From Cutibacterium namnetense (GTDB taxonomy: Bacteria; Actinomycetota; Actinomycetes; Propionibacteriales; Propionibacteriaceae): 64,000 nucleotides of DNA. Position 1 is the stretch's first letter, and each line of letters starts with the position of its first letter. This document shows, piece by piece, positions 37,621 through 45,270 of the stretch. The translations under genes were made by a program, and so were the position numbers. Location: assembly GCF_001642025.1 (NCBI RefSeq), contig NZ_LWHO01000005.1, forward strand, positions 1 to 64,000. Reading direction: 5' to 3'. The notes under the pieces were generated by a model. The model had not been told where the DNA came from. It made no database searches and worked only from the letters and a program-made list of their open reading frames with translations.

Positions 37621-37869
37621 TCACCGCGCTGGCAACTGCTCTTGGCCATCCGAACACACCACGACGCGGGCACGAAATGATCTCGCGAATCCACCGGATA
37701 CCGCGCGTCTCCAACACTCGTTGTTCAGGTGGACGTGGGCTCCCCTGCCCTGAGCGTGTCCCGTCAGATCGGCCACCACAACTCCGTCGACTAGCACATA
37801 CCGCCTCATATTCGCCGGGTCATCGACGCGTCGGCAGCCGACACAGGTGCGCTGAGGTCGTGTGATCAC
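37621..37869 (-). CDS. ylxR: YlxR family RNA-binding protein (DUF448)
   Basis: An 82-residue small protein usually encoded between nusA and infB, as here. RTCVGCR near residue 8 is the family signature, and GRGAHVHLNNECW is its second conserved block. Related proteins bind RNA or RNase P RNA and affect transcription; the role here is not known. The GTG start has GGTGGGGGA upstream. Confidence 0.92.
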   Translation of the reverse strand: MITRPQRTCVGCRRVDDPANMRRYVLVDGVVVADLTGHAQGRGAHVHLNNECWRRAVSGGFARSFRARVVVCSDGQEQLPAR

Positions 37870-37902
37870 TCCCCCACCTTAAGCCAATACACACACGCAC
37901 AA

Positions 37903-37933
37903 CGCCCGACCCTCCGCGCAGGAAGGCCGGGCG
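37903..37933 (-). terminator. Hairpin after nusA
   Basis: CGCCCG...CGGGCG form the base of a long stem with G-U pairs, 28 bases after the nusA stop. The following minus-strand sequence is TTGTGCGTG, so termination is likely partial. Confidence 0.55.
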
Positions 37934-37960
37934 TCGTCGATATGTCTATGCCAGGCAATT

Positions 37961-38932
37961 TCAGACCTGGTTATCTGGACGAATATCGATCCGCCATCCC
38001 GTCAGGCGAGCGGCCAGTCGGGCATTCTGTCCCTCGCGGCCGATGGCTAGCGACAGCTGGTAATCCGGAACAATCGCGCGAGCGGTCTTAGCCTTCGGAT
38101 CAATAACCGTCACCGAAGACACCTTGGACGGAGACAGGGCAGCGCCCACGAATTCGGCCGGGTCTTCCGACCAATCAATGATGTCGATCTTCTCCTCACC
38201 CAACTCGTGCATGACAGCACGTACCCGCTGACCCATCGGGCCAATACAGGCTCCCTTGGCAGAAACGTCGGGATTATGGGAGACGACAGCGATCTTTGAG
38301 CGGTGACCGGCCTCCCGAGCTAGGGCCTTGATCTCAACGACCCCTTGCTCGATCTCAGGCACCTCCATAGCAAAGAGCTTGCGCACCAGGTTCGGGTGAG
38401 TACGCGAAACAATGACCTGCGGGCCACGGACTTCCTTGCGAACGGCCACGACGTAGACGCGGATACGACGCCCGTGGGAGTAATTCTCGCCGGGCACCTG
38501 CTCGGCCGGAGGCATGATGCCTTCCAGCGTGCCCAGGTCAACGCGAACGGTCCGGGTATCGCGGTATGACTGCTGGACGACGCCGGTAATGACGTCACCC
38601 TCAACAGCGACGAAGTGTCCGTACTTCTGCTCGTCCTCGGCCTCACGCAGCCGCTGGAAGATCACTTGGCGGGCAGTTGAGGCGGCTACGCGTCCGAAGT
38701 CCTTGGGAGTGCCGTCGTACCAGCCGACAACCTCACCCTCCTCGTCCTTCTCCGGGAGCATGACCGCGACATTGCCTGTCTTACGGTCCAGCTGAACCTT
38801 GGCCCCCTTAACCGGAGCCTCCGTCTTGTCGTATGCGTTGAGGAGGGCGTCCTCTAGGGTCGTCAGCAGATAATCAAGCGGGATGTCCTTATCCCGCTCG
38901 ATCATGCGCAAAGTTGACAGGTCGATGTCCAT
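37961..38932 (-). CDS. nusA: Transcription termination/antitermination protein NusA
   Basis: A 323-residue NusA without the C-terminal acidic repeats of E. coli, as usual in actinobacteria. The N-terminal RNA-polymerase-binding domain is followed by S1 (EGDVITGVVQQ) and two KH domains, with KGACIGPMGQRVRAVMHELG and AIGREGQNARLAARLTGW. The ATG at 38932 was chosen because CAGGAGGAG lies before it inside the rimP end; the longer frame adds about 30 Arg-rich residues. It starts one base after the rimP stop. Confidence 0.96.
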   Translation of the reverse strand: MDIDLSTLRMIERDKDIPLDYLLTTLEDALLNAYDKTEAPVKGAKVQLDRKTGNVAVMLPEKDEEGEVVGWYDGTPKDFGRVAASTARQVIFQRLREAEDEQKYGHFVAVEGDVITGVVQQSYRDTRTVRVDLGTLEGIMPPAEQVPGENYSHGRRIRVYVVAVRKEVRGPQVIVSRTHPNLVRKLFAMEVPEIEQGVVEIKALAREAGHRSKIAVVSHNPDVSAKGACIGPMGQRVRAVMHELGEEKIDIIDWSEDPAEFVGAALSPSKVSSVTVIDPKAKTARAIVPDYQLSLAIGREGQNARLAARLTGWRIDIRPDNQV

Positions 38933-38933
38933 C

Positions 38934-39470
38934 TCAGTTCTCCTCCTGCGACGCCTGCGCGTCGCGACGATTGAGCTCCACCTGGACAACGGCCTTCGCC
39001 ACGTCAGCAAGCTGGACCTCACGGGTGGTGTACACGGGCTTATGTGGTTTGGAGTTTTCCGCCTCGACCTCGAGGGTCACGGTCTCCTCGCCAGCCTCAG
39101 TGATACGACCGTCAAAGGTTTCCCCAGACTTCTGTCCTTCGGTGGGGTTAAGAGTAAACCGCACCAGGTGCCCAATATTACGTCGGTAGTGGCGCGGCTG
39201 AGTCAAAGGAGTAGAGACCCCGCGCGAAGAGACCTCAAGGGTGTACGGAGATTCTCCCATAGCGCCGGAATCGTCAAGGCAACGCGAGATCTCGGCAGTG
39301 GCCTCAGAAATCTCGTCAAGGCTAGGTCCGTGGCCGTCGGGGCCGTCCCCGTCAACTCTTACACGCACAAGGCGACGGCGTCCGGCGGGTACGACGTCGA
39401 TGCGATCGAGTTCGAGCCCAACCTGGGACACGATCGGTTCCAGCAGGCTTGTCAGCCTCTCTGCATTCAT
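38934..39470 (-). CDS. rimP: Ribosome maturation factor RimP
   Basis: A 178-residue factor for 30S maturation. The N-terminal domain contains GLELDRIDVVPAGRRRLVRV, and YTLEVSSRGVSTPLTQPRHYRRNIG is the hallmark region, given here as spanning about residues 78-102. The C-terminal domain is an SH3-like fold with an acidic tail. AGGATGAG precedes the ATG. It heads the rimP-nusA-ylxR-infB run, with a TATAAC -10-like element upstream. Confidence 0.94.
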   Translation of the reverse strand: MNAERLTSLLEPIVSQVGLELDRIDVVPAGRRRLVRVRVDGDGPDGHGPSLDEISEATAEISRCLDDSGAMGESPYTLEVSSRGVSTPLTQPRHYRRNIGHLVRFTLNPTEGQKSGETFDGRITEAGEETVTLEVEAENSKPHKPVYTTREVQLADVAKAVVQVELNRRDAQASQEEN

Positions 39471-39596
39471 CTGTGTCTCATCCTGTTGTCGTTATAAATT
39501 GTCCGTATCGAGTTTAGCCGCTTACCCCTACTAGCCGGACACCACTTTATCGACGGCTATCGCGATGACGCAGCTGGGTGTCGATAGGCTGAACCC

Positions 39597-40538
39597 ATGA
39601 TCGCCAGGAGAACCATTCTTGCCAGCGGAGCTGCCCTTGTTGCTATTGGGCTGACGGGTTGTGATCACGATTCTCCTAAGAAGAAGGCGACGACGGTTCG
39701 TTCCACAGCAACGACCCCTATGCCGCACCGAAACGACGCGGTGTCGACGGAAGCACTACTAGCCGACCTCGCTAACAAAGCCGCTCGCAGCGCCGCGGAC
39801 GGCCAGCGGACAGTGCTCAACGAAATCGCCGCAGCGCACCATCGCCACGTCCAGGTACTAAGCCAGTCCAACCCCTTCTCCGGCAGTACCGCCGTACCCT
39901 CCGCCACCGTGTCCCCCACCCTTCGCACCCAGGGGTCACCGCTGGCCCTGCTACAACAACACGAAAAGGCTGCCGCTACCCAGTATCTGGAGACCTGCCG
40001 GACAGCTCAGGACTCCTCTGAAACTCTGCTGTGGGCCAGCCTGTCGGTGTTCTGCTCGGCCTTCAATCCCACTGGTCCAGTTCCCCAGCCGACCCCAAAG
40101 GTCGTCCCAGTGACGGTGGGACAAGAACCTCTCGCCGACGCCCAGCAGGCGTTACTGTCCCACCTCAACGCCCTCGTTGCCGGCTTGGAGTGGGGTATCG
40201 GACGCCTTGAGGAGAACGACCCGCTGCGCACCTGGGGGTGGGACCGTCGAGAGAAAGTCCTTGCCCAGCGCGCAGAGGTGCGTCAAAACATTCGAGATGC
40301 TTCAGCAACGCCGACTCCCGACTTGCCCGGGTATCCGATGTCACCTGCCCCCGTCAACGATGCAGCGACCCGATCATTGTGGTCCGGGTTGGAAACGAAT
40401 GTGCTCTCCGGTTGGGGCCGCGTTACAGGCGCCAGTGGGTCAGCAGCACGCCCCCATGCGGTTGCTGCGATGGTGACTCAAACCCAGGTTCTGGCCCAAC
40501 TGGGTACCGGCGTGACGACCTGGCCAGGTTGGGTGTAA
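39597..40538 (+). CDS. Lipoprotein with a ferritin-like DUF4439 domain
   Basis: A 313-residue exported lipoprotein. The signal begins MIARRTILASGA with lipobox IGLTGC near residue 22, and an Arg pair that could also suit Tat export. A spacer rich in Ser, Thr and Lys follows. The C-terminal 150 residues are helical and match the DUF4439 ferritin-like fold (EPLADAQQALLSHLNALVAG, about 190). A TAGGCT-like -10 lies about seven bases before the ATG and there is no Shine-Dalgarno sequence, pointing to a leaderless message. Function unknown; divergent from rimP. Confidence 0.8.
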   Translation: MIARRTILASGAALVAIGLTGCDHDSPKKKATTVRSTATTPMPHRNDAVSTEALLADLANKAARSAADGQRTVLNEIAAAHHRHVQVLSQSNPFSGSTAVPSATVSPTLRTQGSPLALLQQHEKAAATQYLETCRTAQDSSETLLWASLSVFCSAFNPTGPVPQPTPKVVPVTVGQEPLADAQQALLSHLNALVAGLEWGIGRLEENDPLRTWGWDRREKVLAQRAEVRQNIRDASATPTPDLPGYPMSPAPVNDAATRSLWSGLETNVLSGWGRVTGASGSAARPHAVAAMVTQTQVLAQLGTGVTTWPGWV

Positions 40539-40568
40539 GCAAACCCTGAAGCCCCGAATCCCGTCTGA

Positions 40569-41336
40569 TTAGACTCCCCAGATGAGCTGAACGAGCATTC
40601 GCACCGCCAGAACACTGGTAACGATGAGGAACACCGTCCGCACGAAGCTGTTGCCGTGTTTCATAGCCATTCGGGCACCAACCAATCCCCCGACAACGTT
40701 CGCGATAATCAGCGGCCAAGCGACATGCCACCAGACGTGACCGTGGATCGCCAGTGTGATGATGGTGACGAGATTTGTCACCGTGTTGCAAATCTTCGCC
40801 ATTCCCGAAGCCTTGAGGAAGGAGTACCCACCCACGGCCACGTAGGTCAGTACCCAGAAGGTCCCGGCCCCAGGCCCAATAGCGCCGTCGTAGCAACCGA
40901 GGAATAGCCCGATGATCGGAACAAGGATTGGGTGTTTACCAGCCTCGCCATTGTGGCCCGTCCCCAGTGACGGCCTCCTCCAGGTATAGATGCCGATGGT
41001 GACCAGCACCACCAGGAGGATGGGGGTGTATACAGCCCGCGACATGTAAGTGACGATGCGCGCACCCACCACGGCACCCAGACCAGCTAGGCCAGCCGCC
41101 CACAGGAACATTCGCCAATCTGGGCGCTGTCTACGCAGATACCCCACTCCAGCAGTGAGGTTCCCGACGACCTGAGCTGTCTTATTCGTGCCCGCGATCG
41201 TTGCTATCGGCGTCTCGGCCGGCAGACCGACTAGCAGAGACGGCAACATGATGAGTCCGCCTCCGCCGACCACAGCGTTGATCCAACCCGCCCCGAAGGC
41301 GGCAAGGAGAAGACCAGCGAAGACCCAAGACGCCAC
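40569..41336 (-). CDS. TSUP family (TauE/SafE) membrane transporter
   Basis: A 255-residue permease with about eight hydrophobic helices and the duplicated TSUP pattern: GAGWINAVVGGGGLIMLPSLL near the start and GCYDGAIGPGAGTFWV near residue 145. These proteins export or import sulfite, sulfonates or organosulfur anions; the substrate here cannot be told. GAGAGG precedes the GTG start. It appears monocistronic, with a hairpin upstream separating it from the next gene's leader. Confidence 0.85.
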   Translation of the reverse strand: MASWVFAGLLLAAFGAGWINAVVGGGGLIMLPSLLVGLPAETPIATIAGTNKTAQVVGNLTAGVGYLRRQRPDWRMFLWAAGLAGLGAVVGARIVTYMSRAVYTPILLVVLVTIGIYTWRRPSLGTGHNGEAGKHPILVPIIGLFLGCYDGAIGPGAGTFWVLTYVAVGGYSFLKASGMAKICNTVTNLVTIITLAIHGHVWWHVAWPLIIANVVGGLVGARMAMKHGNSFVRTVFLIVTSVLAVRMLVQLIWGV

Positions 41337-41364
41337 GTGTCAACCTCTCTGCGACCCAGCAGTA

Positions 41365-41392
41365 GGGCCCCACCCCCGAAGGGGCAGGACCC
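41365..41392. terminator. Hairpin after the metallophosphoesterase gene
   Basis: On the minus strand GGGTCC...GGGGCCC enclose CCCC-TTC-GGGG, about 30 bases beyond the metallophosphoesterase stop. No T-run follows. Confidence 0.5.
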
Positions 41393-41419
41393 AATTCGTG
41401 TTCTCGGTCAGAAAGTGGC

Positions 41420-43171
41420 TCAGGCCCAAGGATGCGCCAGCAGCAACTCCGTATTGTGATCGACCGATGTACCGAGCCTACCCACCCTCGTATGGAGGTC
41501 GTTCGCGCCAAACTCTCGGTACAGGCTGGCCAGACCGTCCGGGTCGGTCGTGTCGTAGTCGGCCTGGTACGGGGCATTGGACTCAATAAGCGTGGTGAAG
41601 ATACTCACGGTGCCGTCATGATTGTCGGCAAGCTCGATGATGCGGGCCATCTGGGGGAAGTCGACGTGGGAAGCCGTGTTGATCTCCCACCAGCTGCGAC
41701 GGGCATCGAGAGCATGATGGTGTGCGGTGATGTTGTTCGCATGCACGTGTCCATTGACCCAGGCAATCACGTTCGGGTAGTGCGACAGCAGGGAGACCAA
41801 TTCCGGACCGAGGTGACGGATACCGGTGCCGTCGCCAGGGAGGATAGGGTTGTTCATCGTCATCGAGTCGTGGTGACTGAAAAGGACGAACATCGTGTCG
41901 CTCACGTCGTGATGATGACGCACCCCGAGATCGTCGTAATACACGCTGCTACCGGCGCGTAACACAGATTTAAGCCAGTTCCATTGACGGTCGTCGATAG
42001 AACCATCGGTGTACCCGGCCCGGTTGGTCGAGTCCAGGCTGATACCGGTTACGCCGTTGGCAATCGGGAAGGTGTAATAACCGCGCACGGCATTGAGATC
42101 ATCCTCATGGAATCCATGGCCGTGCGGGCCCGCACCATCGATACCGTCGCGCAAATGAGCCTTGATGAACTCGAAGGGCGTGAAGGGCACCCGACGTTCA
42201 TCCGCAGTAATTTGCCGGGTCAGTGAAGCGGCATCGTTGGACAGGGCTACCGGTCCGTTTCCCTGGGCTGCCTGGAGATAGGCCTTAGTATCTTTCTGGC
42301 TGGCGAAGCCGGTGATCTTGCGATCACTGGTGTACATCGCCTTCAGCAGACCCCAGTCAGAAGGCAAGGTGCCCTGGACTGAATCGTCGTGGTTACCGAA
42401 TACCGCGTACCACGGAAGCTTCACGCCGGCGGAAGACACTGGGGCCATGACGCGACGGAAGTAGCCGTCTACCTGGGGGAAACCGGCGCGCTTATACATG
42501 TCGCTGCGATGCGATTCAGGATTGTAGAACAGCGGGTCCCCGAAGGTTTGCACACTTTCCCAGCGATCGCGTGCGCCGGTATTGGGAACGATCGTGCCAC
42601 CAGACAACAACGTGAGGTACCAGTCGAGTTCGACGTGCTCATGATTATCGGTGTTGTCACCAGTGCTGACAAGAGCGTCAAAAGCTCGGCCAGTAGCCGG
42701 ACCGCCCTGGAGAGAATTGACGCGGCGGACCAAGGAGGCCGTAGCTAGCGGACCCAGCGCTTCCTGCGGGCGGAAGGCCGGGCCAGCCAGCGGATGCATG
42801 AACTCGACCCTCATCGGCGACTGCACGTCGGTCACGTGCAAGTCGGTCACCTGAACGAACGACGCCAAACCATCGCGGCGATCGTCGCGCCCGCTCTTGC
42901 CCTTGGCGAGTTCCTCGCGTACGACAAGCGGGTAGCCGCGCTGCGCCTTAAGCCTGCGGTACCCGCTGCCCGGACCTCGCAACCCCACCTGTTCAAGGGT
43001 GGTGCCGGACGTGGAGTGGAGACGCTTCGACGCGTGGGCCAACGCCGGGGTGGTGCCGGTCACCGCCGCAGCGGCGACCAAGGTCACACCGCCGAGGAAC
43101 GTTCGCCGTCCCAGCCTGTTCTTGGCCGTCTTATCGTCGTTTCTGGTCAACTCGTCTTCGTTCTCTGGCAT
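41420..43171 (-). CDS. Tat-exported metallophosphoesterase, PPA1498 family (TIGR03767)
   Basis: A 583-residue calcineurin-like phosphoesterase. The N terminus has a twin-arginine signal (LGRRTFLGGVTLVAAAAV, cleavage near TTPALA), so a folded, metal-loaded enzyme is exported. Metal-binding motifs are in order: VTDLHVTD, STGDNTDNHEH, FGNHDD, FSHHDS and NGHVHANN. This architecture is the actinobacterial family named after the P. acnes protein PPA1498. GAAAGGTG precedes the ATG. The natural substrate is not known. Confidence 0.9.
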   Translation of the reverse strand: MPENEDELTRNDDKTAKNRLGRRTFLGGVTLVAAAAVTGTTPALAHASKRLHSTSGTTLEQVGLRGPGSGYRRLKAQRGYPLVVREELAKGKSGRDDRRDGLASFVQVTDLHVTDVQSPMRVEFMHPLAGPAFRPQEALGPLATASLVRRVNSLQGGPATGRAFDALVSTGDNTDNHEHVELDWYLTLLSGGTIVPNTGARDRWESVQTFGDPLFYNPESHRSDMYKRAGFPQVDGYFRRVMAPVSSAGVKLPWYAVFGNHDDSVQGTLPSDWGLLKAMYTSDRKITGFASQKDTKAYLQAAQGNGPVALSNDAASLTRQITADERRVPFTPFEFIKAHLRDGIDGAGPHGHGFHEDDLNAVRGYYTFPIANGVTGISLDSTNRAGYTDGSIDDRQWNWLKSVLRAGSSVYYDDLGVRHHHDVSDTMFVLFSHHDSMTMNNPILPGDGTGIRHLGPELVSLLSHYPNVIAWVNGHVHANNITAHHHALDARRSWWEINTASHVDFPQMARIIELADNHDGTVSIFTTLIESNAPYQADYDTTDPDGLASLYREFGANDLHTRVGRLGTSVDHNTELLLAHPWA

Positions 43172-43332
43172 CGTTCACCTTTCGCAAGGTTGAGGGGTCG
43201 TTCAGCCTGGTTTACGAACACCATTGTCAGGCCGCTACTGGGTCACTTCCGCACCAGATTTCGAGAACAGTTGGCAACCATGTAGCAACGTGTAGATGTC
43301 GGTCGGTTAAACGATCGATGCCACTTCGGCTC

Positions 43333-45078
43333 TCAGCGGCGTACCTCCTTGAGGACAACGGGCACAGCCTCGGCCACGTCAACCTGACGATTCTCGCCCG
43401 TGGCACGGTCGCGAACTTCGACTAAGCCGTCTTTGAGCCCCCGACCGACGACCACCGAGGTCGGCATACCGAGAATCTCACTATCAGCGAACTTCACTCC
43501 AGGGGACGCCTTGCGGTCGTCTAGAAGGACCTCGAGACCAGCTTCGGCCAGTTCACTGGCAATGCGCGTGGCCTCGTCGAGGACCTCCGCTGCCTTGCCG
43601 GTGGCAAGTACCTGGACGTCGAAGGGAGCGACCTCACGGGGCCAACACAGCCCCTTCTCGTCACAGGTGCCCTCAGCAATAGCGGCCACGGCACGGGAGA
43701 CGCCCAGACCGTAAGACCCCATGGTCACCGTCACAAGCTTGCCATTGTGATCGAGCACCTTAAGTCCAAGAGCATCAGCATATTTCTTACCGAGCTGGAA
43801 AATATGGCCGATCTCGATACCGCGGGATAGGTGAAGCTCGCCGCTGCCGTCAGGGGCCGGGTCACCTTCGCGGATCTCGGCGACGTCAATGACGCCGTCA
43901 GGGGTGAAATCGCGACCAGCTACAAGATTGAAGACGTGCCGATCCTTCTGGTCGGCTCCGGTGATCCAGGAGGTACCGGTCACGACCCGGGGATCAACGA
44001 GGTATCGCACCTTCGAGGAGTTGTTCTCGCCGAGGGCACCCGGCCCAATGTAGCCCTTGACCAGCTGCGGATTGGCAGCAAAATCCTCTTCTGTGAAGGG
44101 CTCAACCACCGCCGGTTCCAGGGCGGCTTCCAGCCGCTTCTCATCAACCTCGCGGTCGCCAGGAAGCCCGATGGCCAGCGGCTCGCGGGTGCCATCAGGA
44201 TGGGCCACCATGAAGACAACGTTTTTGAGGGTATCGGCCCCAGTCCACGGGCGATCCTCTCGCGGACGCACCTCATTGGCCATTCTGACGAGGGATTCGA
44301 TGGTCGGGACGTCAGGGGTATCAACGATCTCGGCCTCCGGTAGCCCGTCGAGGGGCAGCGGATCAGGAGCAGCCATCTGGACGGCCTCCACATTGGCGGC
44401 GTAACCGCCAGAAGAACGGACGAACGTGTCCTCGCCGTTGGCTGCGACAGCCAGGAACTCCTCAGATCGGGATCCACCCATCGGGCCGGACATGGCCTTG
44501 ACAATGGCGTAGTCAAACCCGAGGCGGTTGAAGATCCGAATGTAAGCATCGCGTTGAGCCTGGTAGGCATCATCGAGTCCCTCTTGAGCGACGTCAAAAG
44601 AGTAGGCGTCCATCATGACGAACTCACGACCGCGCAGGATGCCAGCGCGCGGGCGGGCCTCGTCGCGATACTTGTTCTGGATCTGGTAAAGGCACAGCGG
44701 CAGGTCCTTGTACGAGGAGTACAAGTCCTTGACCATGAGAGTGAACATCTCCTCGTGGGTAGGCCCCAACAACATGTCCACCCCCTTACGATCTTTGAGA
44801 CGGAAGAGGTTATCGCCGTACTCGGCCCAACGACCGGTCTCCTTGTAAGGATCGGAAGCCAGCAGCGCAGGCAAGCACACTTCCTGAGCCCCGATGCCGG
44901 TCATCTCCTCACGGCAGATGGCCTCGATCCTACGCATCACCCGGAGCCCAAGCGGGAGCCACGAGTAGACACCGGGAGCGACCCGGCGGATATATCCAGC
45001 CCGAACGAGCCAGCGGTGGCTTGGAACCTCGGCATCAGCCGGGTCCTCTCGCAGGGTTCGGACGAATAGCTGTGACAT
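43333..45078 (-). CDS. proS: Prolyl-tRNA synthetase, bacterial type
   Basis: A 581-residue class II aminoacyl-tRNA synthetase. Motif 1 region [17 protein letters not shown], motif 2 [19 protein letters not shown] / [18 protein letters not shown] (around residues 95-150) and motif 3 [16 protein letters not shown] are present, with the editing insertion between motifs 2 and 3 and a C-terminal anticodon-binding domain. The ATG at 45078 (MSQLFVRTL) is the usual family start; the longer frame adds 23 unrelated residues. It diverges from the zinc locus. Confidence 0.97.
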   Translation of the reverse strand: MSQLFVRTLREDPADAEVPSHRWLVRAGYIRRVAPGVYSWLPLGLRVMRRIEAICREEMTGIGAQEVCLPALLASDPYKETGRWAEYGDNLFRLKDRKGVDMLLGPTHEEMFTLMVKDLYSSYKDLPLCLYQIQNKYRDEARPRAGILRGREFVMMDAYSFDVAQEGLDDAYQAQRDAYIRIFNRLGFDYAIVKAMSGPMGGSRSEEFLAVAANGEDTFVRSSGGYAANVEAVQMAAPDPLPLDGLPEAEIVDTPDVPTIESLVRMANEVRPREDRPWTGADTLKNVVFMVAHPDGTREPLAIGLPGDREVDEKRLEAALEPAVVEPFTEEDFAANPQLVKGYIGPGALGENNSSKVRYLVDPRVVTGTSWITGADQKDRHVFNLVAGRDFTPDGVIDVAEIREGDPAPDGSGELHLSRGIEIGHIFQLGKKYADALGLKVLDHNGKLVTVTMGSYGLGVSRAVAAIAEGTCDEKGLCWPREVAPFDVQVLATGKAAEVLDEATRIASELAEAGLEVLLDDRKASPGVKFADSEILGMPTSVVVGRGLKDGLVEVRDRATGENRQVDVAEAVPVVLKEVRR

Positions 45079-45211
45079 GCGCGTCAACACGACGTGTACC
45101 TTCCCGGCCGTGCTCGACCCTCCGCCGCCCTTCGACGTGACCGGCAACGGCCATGTCGAATCCTAGCGGCACAGGCCAACGGCTCGGGCCAGCACTGCCC
45201 CCAAGTAGCAC

Positions 45212-45226
45212 CGATAACCGTTCTCA
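45212..45226. promoter_or_regulatory. Zur-like palindrome in the zinc-locus promoter
   Basis: GATAAC-C-GTTCTC forms a near-perfect palindrome resembling the actinobacterial Zur operator (TGAtAAcNgTTaTCA-like, from memory). It abuts and overlaps the -10-like CATTAT/TTATAC at 45225-45232, about 45 bases before the first gene. This is where a zinc-loaded repressor would block transcription. Confidence 0.55.
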
Positions 45227-45270
45227 TTATACAGTTGGCCGGACATTACAGGAAGACAATGGAGGCCACC

